64,000 nucleotides of DNA from Salvelinus alpinus (Eukaryota; Chordata; Actinopteri; Salmoniformes; Salmonidae), in contig NC_092091.1 of assembly GCF_045679555.1 (NCBI RefSeq), forward strand, positions 68,762,314-68,826,313, read 5' to 3'. Shown here piece by piece: positions 1-12,455 of the stretch (its first letter is position 1; each line of letters begins with the position of its first letter). The notes beneath the pieces were generated by a model. It was not told the origin of the DNA. It was given only the letters and a program-made list of their open reading frames with translations, and ran no database searches. A program made the translations under genes and the position numbers.

Positions 1-40
1 CCCTGACACACCAACACAGACGACCAGAACACCTAGGGTC

Positions 41-1669
41 ACAATCTACTGAGCACTAGAACACCATGTAGTCACAATCTACTGAGCACTAGAACACAAT
101 ATAGTCACAATCTACTGAGCACTAGAACACAATATAGTCACAATCTACTGAGCACTAGAACACAATGTAGTCAATCTACTGAGCACTAGAACACAATGTA
201 GTCACAATCTACTGAGCACTAGAACACCATGTAGTCACAATCTACTGAGCACTAGAACACCATGTAGTCACAATCTACTGAGCACTAGAACACAATATAG
301 TCACACTCTACTGAGCACTAGTACACCATGTAGTCACAATCTACTGAGCACTAGAACACAATGTAGTCACAATCTACTGAGCATTAGAACACAATATAGT
401 CACAATCTACTGAGCACTAGAACACAATATAGTCACAATCTACTGAGCACTAGAACACAATATAGTCACAATCTACTGAGCACTAGAACACCATGTAGTC
501 ACAATCTACTGAGCACTAGAACACAATATAGTCACACTCTACTGAGCACTAGAACACCATGTAGTCACAATCTACTGAGCACTAGAACACAATATAGTCA
601 CAATCTACTGAGCACTAGAACACCATGTAGTCACAATCTACTGAGCACTAGAACACAATATAGTCACACTCTACTGAGCACTAGAACACCATGTAGTCAC
701 ACTCTACTGAGCACTAGAACACCATGTAGTCACAATCTACTGAGCACTAGAACACAATATAGTCACACTCTACTGAGCACTAGAACACAATATAGTCACA
801 ATCTACTGAGCACTAGAACACCATGTAGTCACAATCTACTGAGCACTAGAACACAATATAGTCACACTCTACTGAGCACTAGAACACCATGTAGTCACAA
901 TCTACTGAGCACTAGAACACCATGTAGTCACAATCTACTGAGCAGTAGAACACAATATAGTCACACTCTACTGAGCACTAGAACACCATGTAGTCACACT
1001 CTACTGAGCAGTAGAACACAATATAGTCACACTCTACTGAGCACTAGAACACCATGTAGTCACACTCTACTGAGCACTAGAACACCATGTAGTCACAATC
1101 TACTGAGCACTAGAACACAATATAGTCACACTCTACTGAGCACTAGTACACCATGTAGTCACAATCTACTGAGCACTAGAACACAATGTAGTCACAATCT
1201 ACTGAGCACTAGAACACAATATAGTCACAATCTACTGAGCACTAGAACACAATATAGTCACACTCTACTGAGCACTAGAACACAATATAGTCACAATCTA
1301 CTGAGCACTAGAACACAATATAGTCACAATCTACTGAGCACTAGAACACAATATAGTCACAATATACTGAGCACTAGAACACAATGTAGTCACAATCTAC
1401 TGAGCACTAGAACACAATATAGTCACAATATACTGAGCACTAGAACACAATATAGTCACAATCTACTGAGCACTAGAACACAATATAGTCACAATCTACT
1501 GAGCACTAGAACACAATATAGTCACAATATACTGAGCACTAGAACACAATGTAGTCACAATCTACTGAGCACTAGAACACAATATAGTCACAATCTACTG
1601 AGCACTAGAACACAATATAGTCACAATCTACTGAGCACTAGAACACAATGTAGTCACAATCTACTGATC
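41..1669. repeat. 33-bp minisatellite, about 49 tandem copies
   Basis: The unit is a 33-bp sequence containing the core CTACTGAGCACTAGAACAC, repeated almost without interruption. Copies differ mainly at three places: AATATAG, CCATGTAG or AATGTAG in the linker; CACAATC or CACACTC before the core; and rare changes inside the core (GCAGTAG, GCATTAG). One copy near 170 has lost a few bases. The array ends about 75 bp before a coro2a coding exon, so it lies inside a coro2a intron. It probably starts near the left edge of the window. Confidence 0.97.
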
Positions 1670-1743
1670 CAAATGCGTTAGTGCAATGTAGTGAAAACAT
1701 GACAAACTCAGTGTGTACGTGTGTGTATTTGCGTCCCCTGTAG

Positions 1744-3761
1744 TCGGAGTCGTACCAGGATGACATCTACCCCATGACGGCGGCGAGCGCGGCCGCCATG
1801 TCGGCCGAGGAGTGGCTTAGCGGCATTGACAAAGGTCAGAGGTCACCACCACAGAGAGAGGGTGGTCGTGCGGATGGGCAGGGTTATCGTATGTGTAACC
1901 GATGTGAAATGGCTAGCTAGTGCGCTGGCAGCCTTTCAGTCGGTGACGTCACTTGCTCTGAGACCTTGAAGTAGTGGTTCGGCTGAAGTAGGGCCGCGGC
2001 TTTTGTGGAGCGATGGGTAACGATGCTTCGTGGGTGACTGTTGTTGATGTGTGCAGAGGGTCCCTGGTTCGCGCCCGGGTCGGGGCGAGGGGACGGACGT
2101 AAAGTTAAACTGTTACATATGCTGTTTCTCCATAGTTTAATAACTTGAATTATGCAATGAGGAAACTGCAATATTAAGCACAAGTAGCTGGCTATACTAA
2201 GGAAACAAAGAACTGTATTCAAAAGGGATTTGTACATTATCAGTAGTATACGTATATTCAAGGGATATTTATACATTATGTATCAAAAAGTGTATTGTGT
2301 ATTTCAATATGATCAGAATACGGATTATCAGTGTACGGGTACGGGGTCAGCCATCAGACATGCAGGCTCTTTCATTTACAGCGAGGTCACATTGCTGTCT
2401 CTCAATCTAAGGTCCTAATAGGGCCTAATGCTGGATATTAGTTCTCCGTTTGAGATAACATGGATTCCATTTGCTGCCCCCTACAGTGAAAAGGTCAAAG
2501 GAGGATCAAGATGTCCATTTAGCTGACCATGAAATCTGTTTACCTACAGTAGATGCAGACCTGGGTTCAAATATTGTTTAAAATCTTTCAAAAATGTGGA
2601 GCATTTTGCTTTAGCCTGCCTGGAGTACCAGATGGGCGGAGTTTGCAGTTTTGATACTATTCTATTGGTTCCATTGCCCCTGGCAAACTCAATTTAGCCC
2701 AGTTGAAGTATTTCAAATAGTGTTTGAACCCATGTCTGCCTAGAAGCCTCAGCTGCATCCTATTTGCTCCTCTACGAGATGTGACATTCTCATTTGTCAT
2801 GTGAATTGCCAGGAAGTTGCCCATTATGCACCATTCGTACAATATCTACCCTGCAATGTCCTGTGCAAAGAAGATCCTGCAAAGTTTATATTCCATCGTC
2901 CTCTATCATGTCTTTGAACCTTGATTTGGTTATAAATTGTGTTCGTAATTCAAATGTTCTGATGTAAAAAAAATATATACAGTATATATATGTTGACCTT
3001 CAAAGAAATCTTGACAACAATAGCATTGTGTTGTGTTATCATCAACCAACCATATGTGAGACAGTAAGAAGGTAATCATTACATTAACATCATGTTTGCT
3101 CTCTCACCTTCCACCTCCACTAGGCCCGGTGCTCCAGTCCCTGAAGCCTGGGAGTCGAGTACCGGACTCCTACCCGGAGCTAAGCTCCGGCCTGGGCAGT
3201 AAGGGGCTGGGCAACTCCCTGGTCACTCGGAGGTCCCAGAGCCGACCAGGCCAACTGCAGCTGGCGTACATCCAGGACCAGCTTGGCAACAAGGAGGGCA
3301 AGGAGTGCAGGAGTAAGACGTCTGTCAGCAACGGACAGGACCCCACTCTCTGCTCGCCTCCCAAAACAGAGAACGAGGTATGGGGCGGTTTTGATGTGAG
3401 TTACCCAGCCTGGTTGTATACCATTCTACCGTGGGTTGAGGAAGGTTTAGTGTATGGAGGCTGTACTGACTGTATCCTATCCCATCATGGGTAGGGTAGG
3501 AGTTTTGTAGGTGACTATATAGGGTCAGAAAATATCCTGGCCCTAGTCTTGCACTCACCCACATTCTTTCTCAATGTGTGTTCCGTGCGTGCGTACGTGC
3601 GTGCGTTTGTGTGTGTGTTGGGTGTGTAGCTGCGTCTGAAGTTCCACAAGCAGCAGGAGGAGATCCGGCGTCTGCGGGAGATGCTCAACCAGAGGGACGT
3701 ACGCATCAAGCAGCTGGAGCTGGAGATCAACAACGTGAGGAATTCCCAGGGCTCGCACTGA
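1744..3761 (+). CDS. coro2a: Coronin-2A, last three coding exons (5' part outside window)
   Basis: Three exons join in frame: 1744-1834, 3124-3377 and 3630-3761, with AG acceptors, GT donors and a TGA stop at 3759-3761. The first encodes ESYQDDIYPMT and EEWLSGID, the conserved linker after the coronin WD40 propeller. The second encodes PVLQSLKPGS and then a variable serine-rich stretch. The last encodes QQEEIRRLRE followed by IKQLELEINN, the C-terminal coiled coil through which coronins oligomerise. Coronins bind F-actin and tune Arp2/3-dependent actin turnover at the cell cortex. The tail resembles CORO2A more than CORO2B, and the neighbours anp32b, hemgn and trmo are those of human CORO2A. 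The start and most of the propeller lie left of the window. The 3' UTR runs beyond 3761, but I could not fix its poly(A) signal. Confidence 0.88.
1905..2105 (+). repeat. tRNA-derived SINE-like repeat in coro2a intron
   Basis: This GC-rich stretch in the intron between coro2a exons contains a pol III B-box-like GGTTCGCGCCC at about 2066-2076. Its body, with 'gaccttgaagtagtgg' and 'ggagcgatgggtaacga', is one I recognise as a frequent salmonid repeat. The ends are approximate. The rest of the intron (2106-3123) shows no gene. Confidence 0.6.
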
Positions 3762-4369
3762 GAAGAGGCTCACCTTGCCCCCCCGTCGTACCAAGCCACC
3801 CTCACCTCTCCCTGGATTACTCTCTAACCACCTCTCCCCCGCTATCTCACCCTGGGGGTCTCACTGTAATTAACACCCCTCTAACCCCTCGACCCCCACC
3901 TTCCTTACCCTAAAGACAAGGGCCCTTCCCAGGGGCCTCGCTGTCTCATCTCAGAACACTATCTGTCTCTGTGGATGGGTCAAAGCCTCACCAAGGCTTC
4001 TCATGTCCCCCATATATGTACATACACCCATAGACTCTCAGTCACTCCTCAATATGTAACATATTTTAATGCTACCGCATCACTATACATGTAAGCCGCT
4101 TGTCCCTCTCCCTGCTCCTCTCCCCAAAGTCAGTTTTCGTTTTTCCTTTTGTACGCTTCAGAGCTATGCAAGTTTGATGTATTTTAGTTTTGTTTTTGTG
4201 GCAAAAAAATATGTTTATGCCCTTTTTATTTGAAAAATAATGAAAATAAGATGTACGTGCCTGTCTTTAAAAGATGGTGTGGTTGTCTGCTGGTTATATT
4301 TGAATGTTGTCTGGATGGGAGCAGATGTCACACATGATTGTAAGATACACTGAATTTATTTTCTATGCT

Positions 4370-5463
4370 TTGTGATTTTGCATATTTAAACAACTGTACA
4401 TGGATGGATGCTGGTGGAGATGTCTGCGGTGATGTTTACATCTAGAATGACAGAATATATGTGTGGGTGAGAGAGAGAGGGGGAAAGAGACGTGCTTCAT
4501 TTTGTATATATTGAGTCAATTTGGGTCTTTTGCATTTAAAGGTAGACTCAGCGATTATGACGTAGATGCAGAAAGTAAACATAGTGGGTCAATTTCCACA
4601 ACAACCAAGGGCGTTGAAGCGTGAGGTGAAACTTCTCCGGTTTATTGTTCCCGCTACCGTGGTGTGAACAGCGTGAAGCGAACCCGTGCACATGCGCATA
4701 TACAGTGTGTGACTGTGAGAACGAAGTCTTGCATCTCGCTCGTCACAATATCTGCGGTGCTGCTCGTGGCAACGTCATTTCGGTGAGTCTAACTTTAATG
4801 AAGCTGCGTTTTGTTTTAATGACTGGTAAACTGGTGAAAGATCAATCAACTGAAAGAACAATCGTTGCCCAGCAGCTTTTAAATACACAATTTATTTTAC
4901 CCGAAAGCAGCCAAGGGAATCTCACTTGTCGTTTTTAAAATTGCATTTATTTATTCTGTTTCTTTTTTATTTGTGGACAAGAAAAGGTAGCCGTATGGAA
5001 TGATGACCAATTACAGAGGCATGTTTTCACACCAGTGGCCACAGCTCTATGCTTCAGGCACACCATTGAGTATGTCTAACGCTATCAGATAACACAGACA
5101 CACCACATCATGTAGGGAGTGGGTTGGTAGGGCACACAAAGTTTTACTGTTTCCCTGTCTGGTGCTGGTCCATCCGTTTTCATTGTTCCCGAAGCCGCTG
5201 TGTAAAAGTAGGAATGTTTTTTTTTTTTTAAAGGGATTGAATGAACCTCAAAAAGCCATTGTGTAATATATGACTTAACAGGGAACTTAATAACTATGTT
5301 GTTAATTTGTAAGTGCTGACCCAAGTGATTGGGTTGTCTCTTGAAAACAACAGAGGAAACTGTAGAGGGGAATATATGTGTTTGGAGCAGGCTAATTTGG
5401 AACGTTCAGGATAACACTAAGCCTTTTTTTTAATATGATGTCCATTGCTTTTGTGATGCACTA
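4370..5463. other. Intergenic region downstream of coro2a
   Basis: There is no credible gene here. A stretch at about 4540-4940 ('aggtagactcagcgattatgacgt' onward) resembles a dispersed salmonid repeat. Its 97-residue open frame matches no protein I know. Confidence 0.4.
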
Positions 5464-5629
5464 CAGAGGAGGCTGGTTGGAGGATCTGTAGGAGGACATG
5501 CTCATTTTAATGGCTGGAATGGAATGAATGTAACAGAGTCAAACATGTGTTTGATATCGTTCCATTTATTCCATTCCAGCCATTACAATTAGCCCATCCT
5601 CCTATAGCTCCTCCCGCCAGCCTCCTCTG
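5464..5629. mobile_element. Palindromic MITE, about 166 bp
   Basis: The ends form a clear inverted repeat: CAGAGGAGGCTGG at the left and CCAGCCTCCTCTG at the right. Homology continues inward (left 'ggctggaatggaatgaatg', right 'cattccagcc'). There is no coding capacity. A non-autonomous DNA transposon fits. The superfamily is not certain because a target-site duplication is not obvious. Confidence 0.8.
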
Positions 5630-6929
5630 CTGCACAAGTACTTACTTGGTGGTTCATAATAGTTTGAAATGGAAATACTATGGCAAGAAATGGGATTTGA
5701 ACTGCTCTGTAATTGTGCATCATAATATGTTAGTTAGACAATCAGAGACCCACTGCCCCTGTCCAAAGAAAAGCAAGAGGCCAACGTTTTACTTGAATAT
5801 CGACATTTTACACAAGCACGGCACACATACGCCAAAATATAATTGTGAGCTATTCAACACTTGTGAGCAGGCATCTAGAGAAGACATCCCCTATTCCCAT
5901 AGAGAGCAGTACTTTTGACCGTGGTCAAAGAGCAGCATGAGGGCAAGCCAACCACTGTCACCACTAGTATAGATTTATTAATAATACATTAACACGTAAC
6001 TGCATATGCTTGGATAATATTGCACTAAGTGGGCCAGGGCACCTGCAATGTGTTTGGTTTTAGGCTTTTTGTTCAGCTCATATATGCAGGCCAATGTAGC
6101 TCAGTCAGAGTATTGCCATTTGAAGGGTAATATTTCTAAATGGTACTTGACTGAATGGAGTCACTACTTGGCTGATGGCACCTTAGGGAAGACAGAAACA
6201 AACTGAAAACCGACTGTTATTGTAATCCTGATGGTCATTGTGGAGTGCATGTAGTCTATCTTGTCTAGCTAGCTTGGCACGTGTACTTTAGCAATACGTC
6301 TCTAGGTCTTTTGTAGACCTTTTGCATTTACTGCCAACTACAATGGCTAGATATCTGGCAATCACATCCTTGTACTACTACTTTGGTGCCTAGGCCTCTT
6401 TAAGCATTGTGGACTTCACCGACTACTGTATCCCATTTTTCTTCAGAAAAGATACGGTCAAGACCAAATCACAAAGTCCATTCCAGGGACTTGATGGCAT
6501 TTTAAATCCCCAAACTGTGTGTGTGTCCCATTTATACATTTTTACAGAAGCAATATTTTAGCAGTAGAAAGAGCAGTAGTTTGAGGGAAATACACTACGA
6601 TCACTAGCATTATCTTGCTCATTGGAAACAAGGACGTCTGTATAAATAAGTTGAAAATTGAGGGTTTCTGCTGGGCAATATCATGACTGAGCCTTACTGT
6701 GCCTAAGAATCAAGCTGCAATTTTAGTTTTCTTTTGTATAGGTATTATGATGTCTTTCAGAACGAATATTAATATTAGTGTTCACACAAATACAGTGAAC
6801 AATTTATGAAATGATTCTAATTTTGTTCCTGTTATGTTTAATATTGTTTTTATATATATCAAGAAATACATCAGGTGTAGAGAATAAAAAAATAGGTGAA
6901 AACATTACTTTGGATATTTTACGTATTTT
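5630..6929. other. Intergenic, no recognised feature
   Basis: This is AT-rich unique-looking sequence. I found no exon-like open frame, RNA gene or terminal-repeat element that I could support. Confidence 0.4.
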
Positions 6930-7190
6930 TTCAAGTCTTTTGATACCCATTTGAAGTCTCACCCAGTTGACTACTTCAAAATTGTGAAAGTCCTCAATGG
7001 CGCTTCCCATGCTAAAACGGGCTTTTGTGCACTAGTCCTCCATCTATCTCTATGGTTCAGGTGCATTATGACAAAGAGGAAGAGGGAGATCCAACTACCG
7101 GAAAATCTGACTCCCTCCAGCAGGTGGCATTTTTTGTTGTTGTTTAGCCCACCAAGCAAGGAATTTTTGTATAGAGGTCAATGAGAAAGT
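6930..7190. repeat. Dispersed repeat (copy 1 of a family seen three times)
   Basis: A block containing 'cacccagttgactacttcaaa', 'gtgaaagtcctcaatggcgct' and 'catgctaaaacgggcttttg' recurs at about 14600-14700 and, in pieces and partly inverted, at about 12150-12290. The short open frames here are not conserved between copies, so I read it as a repeat rather than a gene. Confidence 0.6.
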
Positions 7191-7544
7191 GTCAAATTTT
7201 GTCAACAATGAATGGCTTATTTGCTATGTGAGGTTTATTTGATTTAAAATAAGTTTTCGTAATGCTTAGGTGGTTACAAGTGTACTGATATAAGTAAGAC
7301 ACGTGACATCCCGGTTGCTTTATATCGGTGTTGTCTCGAGATGGCTATGCACATTCATGGCATGAGGCTAGTAGCATAGCATCTTTCTCCATTGAATACA
7401 GGTGGTTGACGTCAACATAATGAGATGTATCTACCAATCCAAAGAAAGGATAGGCGGGAGCTAGACACCCCACCGTGCCGCTTTGTGGACGAAGACTCCC
7501 GTTGTTAGGGAGGACAGACAAGTATCTTATCCATACTCTTTTTT

Positions 7545-7984
7545 TTTACCCCTTTTTCTCCCCAATTGGTAGTTACAGTCTTGTCTCATCGCTGCAACTC
7601 CCGTACGGAGAGGCGAAGGCCGAGAGCCGTGCGTCCTCCGAAACACAAATCAACCAAGCCGCACTGCTTCTTGACGCAATGCCCACTTAACCTGGAAGCC
7701 AGCCACACCAATGTGTCGGAGGAAACACTGTACACCTGGTGACCCATGTCAGCGTGCTCTGCGCCCGGCCCACCACAGGAGTCGCTAGTGCGCGATGGGA
7801 CAAGGACATCCCTCCCGGCCAAACCCTCCCCTAACCCGGATGACGCTGGGCCAATTGTGTGCCGCCCCATGGGTCTCCTGGTCGCAGCCGGCTGCGACAG
7901 AGCCTGGACTCGAACCCAGAATCTCTAGTGGCACAGCTAGCACTGCGATGCAGTGCCTTAGACCACTGCGCCACTCGGGAGGCA
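7545..7984 (-). repeat. Long tRNA-derived SINE, minus strand
   Basis: On the minus strand the repeat begins CTCGGGTGGCGCAGTGG-like. It has an A box TGGCGCAGTGG at 7963-7973 and a B box GGTTCGAGTCC at 7906-7916, spaced as in a tRNA head. The body ('cccatggggcggcacacaat') is a frequent salmonid and teleost SINE body, similar to the family I know as SlmI. The family name is from memory, not a search. Confidence 0.75.
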
Positions 7985-8164
7985 CCCTGTATATCCATAA
8001 TCTTTGATGAGGAAGGGGGGGGCCTTGCATTCAGGAAGTTGTTGGGACAAACCATAGAGATTAATAGGGGACACATTATTTGATTTGATTTATTAGGATC
8101 CCCATTAGCGACATCTAGTCTTACTGGGGTCCGGCACATACAGACAAAATACTTTACAATTTAC

Positions 8165-8188
8165 ATGTGTGTGTGTGTGTGTGTGTGT
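8165..8188. repeat. (TG)n microsatellite
   Basis: A run of about 12 TG units lies in the 3' region of the degenerate LINE. Confidence 0.95.
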
Positions 8189-9267
8189 ACACATGTTAGT
8201 ACATACACACAACAAGTAGGTCACATGGGGAGAGGCGTTGTGCCATGAGGTGTTGCTTTATTTGTTGTTTGAAACCAGGTTTTCTGTTCACTTACTCTAT
8301 ATAAGATGGAAGGGACTTCCATGCAGTCATGGCTGTGTATAATACTGTACGTTTCCTTGAATTTGTTCTGGACCTGGGGACTGTGAAAAGACCCCTGGTG
8401 GCATGTCTGGTGGGGTAAGTGTGTGTGTCAGTGCTGTGTGTTAGTTGACTATGCAAACAATTTGGAATTTACAACACATTAATGTTTCTTATAAAAACAA
8501 GAAGTGAAGCAGTAAGTATTTCCTTAACTCTTAACCAAGAGAGACTGCCATGCATAGTATGAATATTAGCCCTCTGATTACAATGAAGAGCAAGACGTGC
8601 TGCTCTGTTCTGGGCCAGCTGCAGCTTAACTAGGAATTTCTTTGCAGCACTTGACCATATGACTGGACAATAATCAAGATAAGACTAAACTAGAGCCTGC
8701 AGGATTTGCTTTGTGGAATGTGTTGTCAAAAAAGCAGAGCATCTCTTTATTACGGACAGACCTCTCCCCATCTTTGCAACCATTGAATCTATATGTTTTG
8801 ACCATGACAGTTTACAATCGAAGGTAACATCCAAGTAATTTAGTCTCAACTTGTTCAACAGCCACACCATTAATTCCCAGATTCAGCTGAGGTCTAGAAT
8901 GTAGGGAATGATTTGTACCAAATATAATGCTCTTACTTTTAGAGATGTTCAGGACTAGTTTATTACTGGCCACCCATTCCAAAACAGACTGCAACTCTTT
9001 GTAAGGGTTGCAGTGACTTCATTAGCTGTGGTTGCTGATTTGCATAGGGTTGAATCATCAGCATACATGGACACATATGCTTTGTTTAATGCCAATGGCA
9101 GGTCATTGGTAAAAATAGAAAGAGTAGAGGGCCTAGAGAGTTGTCCTGCGGTACACCACACTTTACATGTTTGACATTAGATATGTTTCCATTAAAGAAA
9201 ACCCTCTGAGTTATATTAGATTGCCATATCGTGGATTCAGAGCTGAGGTTGAAAAGCCATAACACAT

Positions 9268-9398
9268 ACAAGTACCAAGTTTGGACACACCTACTCATTC
9301 CAGGGTTTTTCTTTATTTTCTACATTGTGGAATAATAGTGAAGACATCAAAACTATGAAATAACACAAATGTAATGTTTTTTTGACTGGTAATGTACG
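9268..9398. mobile_element. Short Tc1-like MITE inside LINE
   Basis: The left end contains 'aagtttggacacacctactc' and the right end 'tttgactggtaatgta', the inverted-repeat termini of a common salmonid Tc1-like family. The interior is only about 100 bp. A related full-length Tc1-like element is at 54.6-56.2 kb. It interrupts the LINE reverse-transcriptase region. Confidence 0.65.
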
Positions 9399-11261
9399 TT
9401 TTCAAAATACAGGTTATGGTCAATAATATCAAAGGCTGTACTGAAATCTAACAGTACAGCTCCCACAATCTTCTTGTTATCACTTTCTTTCAACCAATCA
9501 TCAGTCATTTGTGTCAGTGGAGTACATGTTGAATGCCCTTCTCTATAAGCATGCTGAAAGTCTGTTAATTTGTTTACAGAGAAATAGCATTGTATTTGGT
9601 GAAACACAATATTTTCCAACAGTTTGCTAAGAGCTTGCAGCTAGCTGATTGGTCTGCTGTTAGAACCAGTAAAGGCCGCTTTACCACTCTTGGGTAGCGG
9701 AATGACTTTGGCTTCCCTCCAGGCCTGAGGACAAAGACTTTCCTCTAGGCTCAGATTAAAGATATGACAGATAGGAGTGGCTATAGAGTCAGCTACCATC
9801 CTCAGTAGCTTCCTGTCTAAGTTGTCAATGCCAGGAGGTTTGTCATTATTGATTGATAACAATCATTTTTTCACCTCTCCCACACTAACTTTACAAAATT
9901 CTAACTTGCAATGCTTTTCTTTCATTATTAGTTTTTTTTGTGCATTAGTACGATGGCTCAAGATTCGTTGTCGGCATTTCCTGCTTAAGTTTGCCCACTT
10001 TGCCAATAAAGGAATCATTAAAATAATTGGCAACATCAAATGGTTTTGTGATGAATAAGCCATCTGATTTGATGAAAGATGGAGTTGAATCTGTCTTTCT
10101 GCCCATAATTTCATTTAAAGTATTCCAAAGTTTTTTTCCCATCATTCTATATATCATTAATCTTGGATTCATAATACAGTTTCTTCTTCTTTTGTTGAGT
10201 TGAGTCACATAATTTCTCAATTTTCAGTAAGTCAGCCAGTCAGATGTGCAGCCAGACTTATTAGCCACTCCTTTTGCTCCATCTCTTTCAACCATACAGT
10301 TTTTTAATTCCTCATCAATCCATGGAGCCTTAACAGTTCTAACAGTCAGTTTCTTAACAGGTGCATGTTTATCCATAATTGGAAGAAGCTATTTCATAAA
10401 TGCATCAAGTGCAGCGTCTGGATGCTCCTTATTAATCACACCAGACCAACAAATATTTTGAACATCATCCACATAAGAGTCACAGCAAAATCTGTGGACA
10501 CTATTTTAAGCCCAGCTTTTGGAACTTTGGCTTTCCTGGATATAGCCACTATATTGTGATCACTGCATCCAATGGGTATGGATACAGCTTTACAACAAAG
10601 TTCTACAGTGTTAGTACAAATGTGATGAAAACATGTGGATGATCTTGTTCCTGTAGTGTTTGTAAACACCCTGGTAGGTTGATTAATAACCTGAACCAGA
10701 TTACAGGCACTGGTTAAAGTGAGAAACGTCCTCTTGAGCGGACAGCTTAATGAAACCAGTCAATATTCAGGTCCCTGAGAAAGTAGACCTGTTTACATCA
10801 CATACTGTACACTATCAAGCATTTCACACATAGTATTTAGATACTGGCTGTTAGCGCTTGGTGGTCTATAGCAACACCACAAAAGAAAAGGCTTTAGATG
10901 TGCCAGGTGAACCTGCAACCACAACACTTCAATAACACTTGACATAAGATCTTCTCTAAGCATTACTGGGATATGGCTCTGAATATATATATAGCAACAC
11001 CTCCCCCATAAGCATTCCTGTCTCTTCTATAGATGTTATATCCTTGCATTGCTACTGTTGTATCATAAAATTGATTATCTAAGAAATGGCTAATATGAAT
11101 GTTATCTGATGTTGTTGATTTCATTAACCTTTTTTCTAAGGCTACGGGATATTTTCGGCCCTTTCCTGGGTAGTGTTACATTTGGATATGTAACACCCAT
11201 TTTCCTAACCAGGGAGAAGTCTGGTTGATAGTGGTCTGGGGTCTAACTAAAATGAAATAAC

Positions 11262-11442
11262 CCCAGGTGTGTTCTCATTCTCAACCCCAGGTGTGTTCTC
11301 ATTCTCAACCCCAGGTGTGTTCTCATTCTCGACCCCAGGTGTGTTCTCATTCTCGACCCCAGGTGTGTTCTCATTCTCAACCCCAGGTGTGTTCTCATTC
11401 TCGACCCCAGGTGTGTTCTCATTCTCAACCCCAGGTGTGTTC
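11262..11442. repeat. 24-bp minisatellite, about 8 copies
   Basis: The unit ACCCCAGGTGTGTTCTCATT plus CTC(A/G) repeats at 24-bp spacing (11262, 11286, 11310 and so on to 11430). Copies differ mostly at one A/G site. Because 24 is a multiple of 3, all frames stay open and give octapeptide repeats. I do not think these are proteins. Confidence 0.95.
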
Positions 11443-11500
11443 TGCTGCTGCCTTGGCAGCAGCTAATGGGGATCCATAATAAATACAAATACAAATTCCC
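11443..11500 (+). repeat. LINE 3' tail, plus strand
   Basis: 'cagctaatggggatccataataaata' matches the 3' tail of the degenerate LINE ending at about 8085, but in the opposite orientation. It is either a second, severely 5'-truncated copy or a rearranged end. Confidence 0.55.
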
Positions 11501-12453
11501 TATTAAAATACCCTTAGTTTAACCTGACCCGTTATCAGACACACAGAAACAAAATGCACACAGCAACATTTCTCATTTCAGAAATTATATTAAGTATGGA
11601 AAAGCAACACCTCTCTCAGTAAATAGACATATTCATAAATCATATAAGATATTAAATTGCGGGTAAACATAAACCAGTCAGTATGGCACCAAGTCAACCA
11701 ATAGACTTAAAACCATATCACTGTCATTCACCATACATGTAAAAGCATACACATTCAATAACAGTCAAAACGGTTGCAACCTTTAAAAAACGGGTACAGA
11801 GCTCTGTAATGTAATACATTTTACTACGTTGCAGGCCTGTGCTTCGTGTTTGTGGCTTCTGGAGCGGGAGTCCCAATGCAGGCGAGAACGGTCCGCATTC
11901 AGTGCAGTGGTGAGAAACAGAGGGATCGCTTTTCTAATTAGCCAGATGACGTTTCGAATCTAGGGTCGCTATCTGAGCTCACCCTAAACTACTCTGACAC
12001 ACGGTACTCACTATACAAATGTCTCTGCCCCACGCCTATTGTCATTTGTTCCCTTCACTTCCCCTACTATCCCTCTGATTGGCTAAGGCAGCAACAGGGA
12101 TTACCTCTGGGTTACAGATATGACCCGTTTCAACATGGACATTGCCATTGAGGGCTTCCACCATTTAAAGTAGTCAACTGGGTAGGGTTTCCTATAAGTT
12201 GGGAGCAATCAGCCAATGCAGAAAAAGAAAATGTACCTCTTTAATATGGAGATAGCCTCAATGGCGCTGCCCATGCTGTCACAGACACTATAATGGCACA
12301 GATACAAAGATGAGTCCTCTATCAAACCCTCTCCTCTTTTCCCTATTTCAGCATTTCTTCATATCACATTAATGCAGAGAACAGTTTGAAGTGTGAATGG
12401 GCATCTGACCCTGTGGAAAGGGTCCCCCTGGAGCACAAGGTTGTAGGTTCGTA
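11501..12453. other. Intergenic, no gene recognised
   Basis: I see only pieces of the dispersed repeat family (about 12150-12290, containing 'agtagtcaactgggtagg' and 'caatggcgctgcccatgct'). No credible exon was found. Confidence 0.4.
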
Positions 12454-12455
12454 TA

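Larger units (their letters stand above)
8085..11230 (-). mobile_element. Degenerate CR1/L2-group LINE, minus strand
   Basis: Read on the minus strand, the element runs from about 11230 to an A-rich 3' end near 8085, whose tail reads 'gctaatggggatcctaataaat'. Reverse-transcriptase blocks are recognisable in several frames: KPPGIDNLDRKLL and KVIPLPKSGK near 9.7-9.85 kb, LLDFSTAFDIIDH near 9.4 kb, GVPQDNSLGPLLF near 9.1 kb and SMYADDSTL near 9.05 kb. Upstream (10.2-11.2 kb) lie remnants of the endonuclease region. The reading frame is broken many times, so this copy is dead. It is not the same family as the two 2A-bearing LINEs to the right. Confidence 0.8.

Noticed and set aside
41-1669. Regular repeats that could suggest a CRISPR array
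   Set aside because: There are no unique spacers. The whole 33-bp unit repeats head to tail, and the locus is in a vertebrate intron.
3578-3913. 111-residue open frame over the last coro2a exon
   Set aside because: It is out of frame with the coronin coiled coil and runs into 3' UTR with low-complexity residues.
11243-11494. Octapeptide repeat proteins in three frames
   Set aside because: They come automatically from a 24-bp minisatellite. There is no start context or conserved neighbour.
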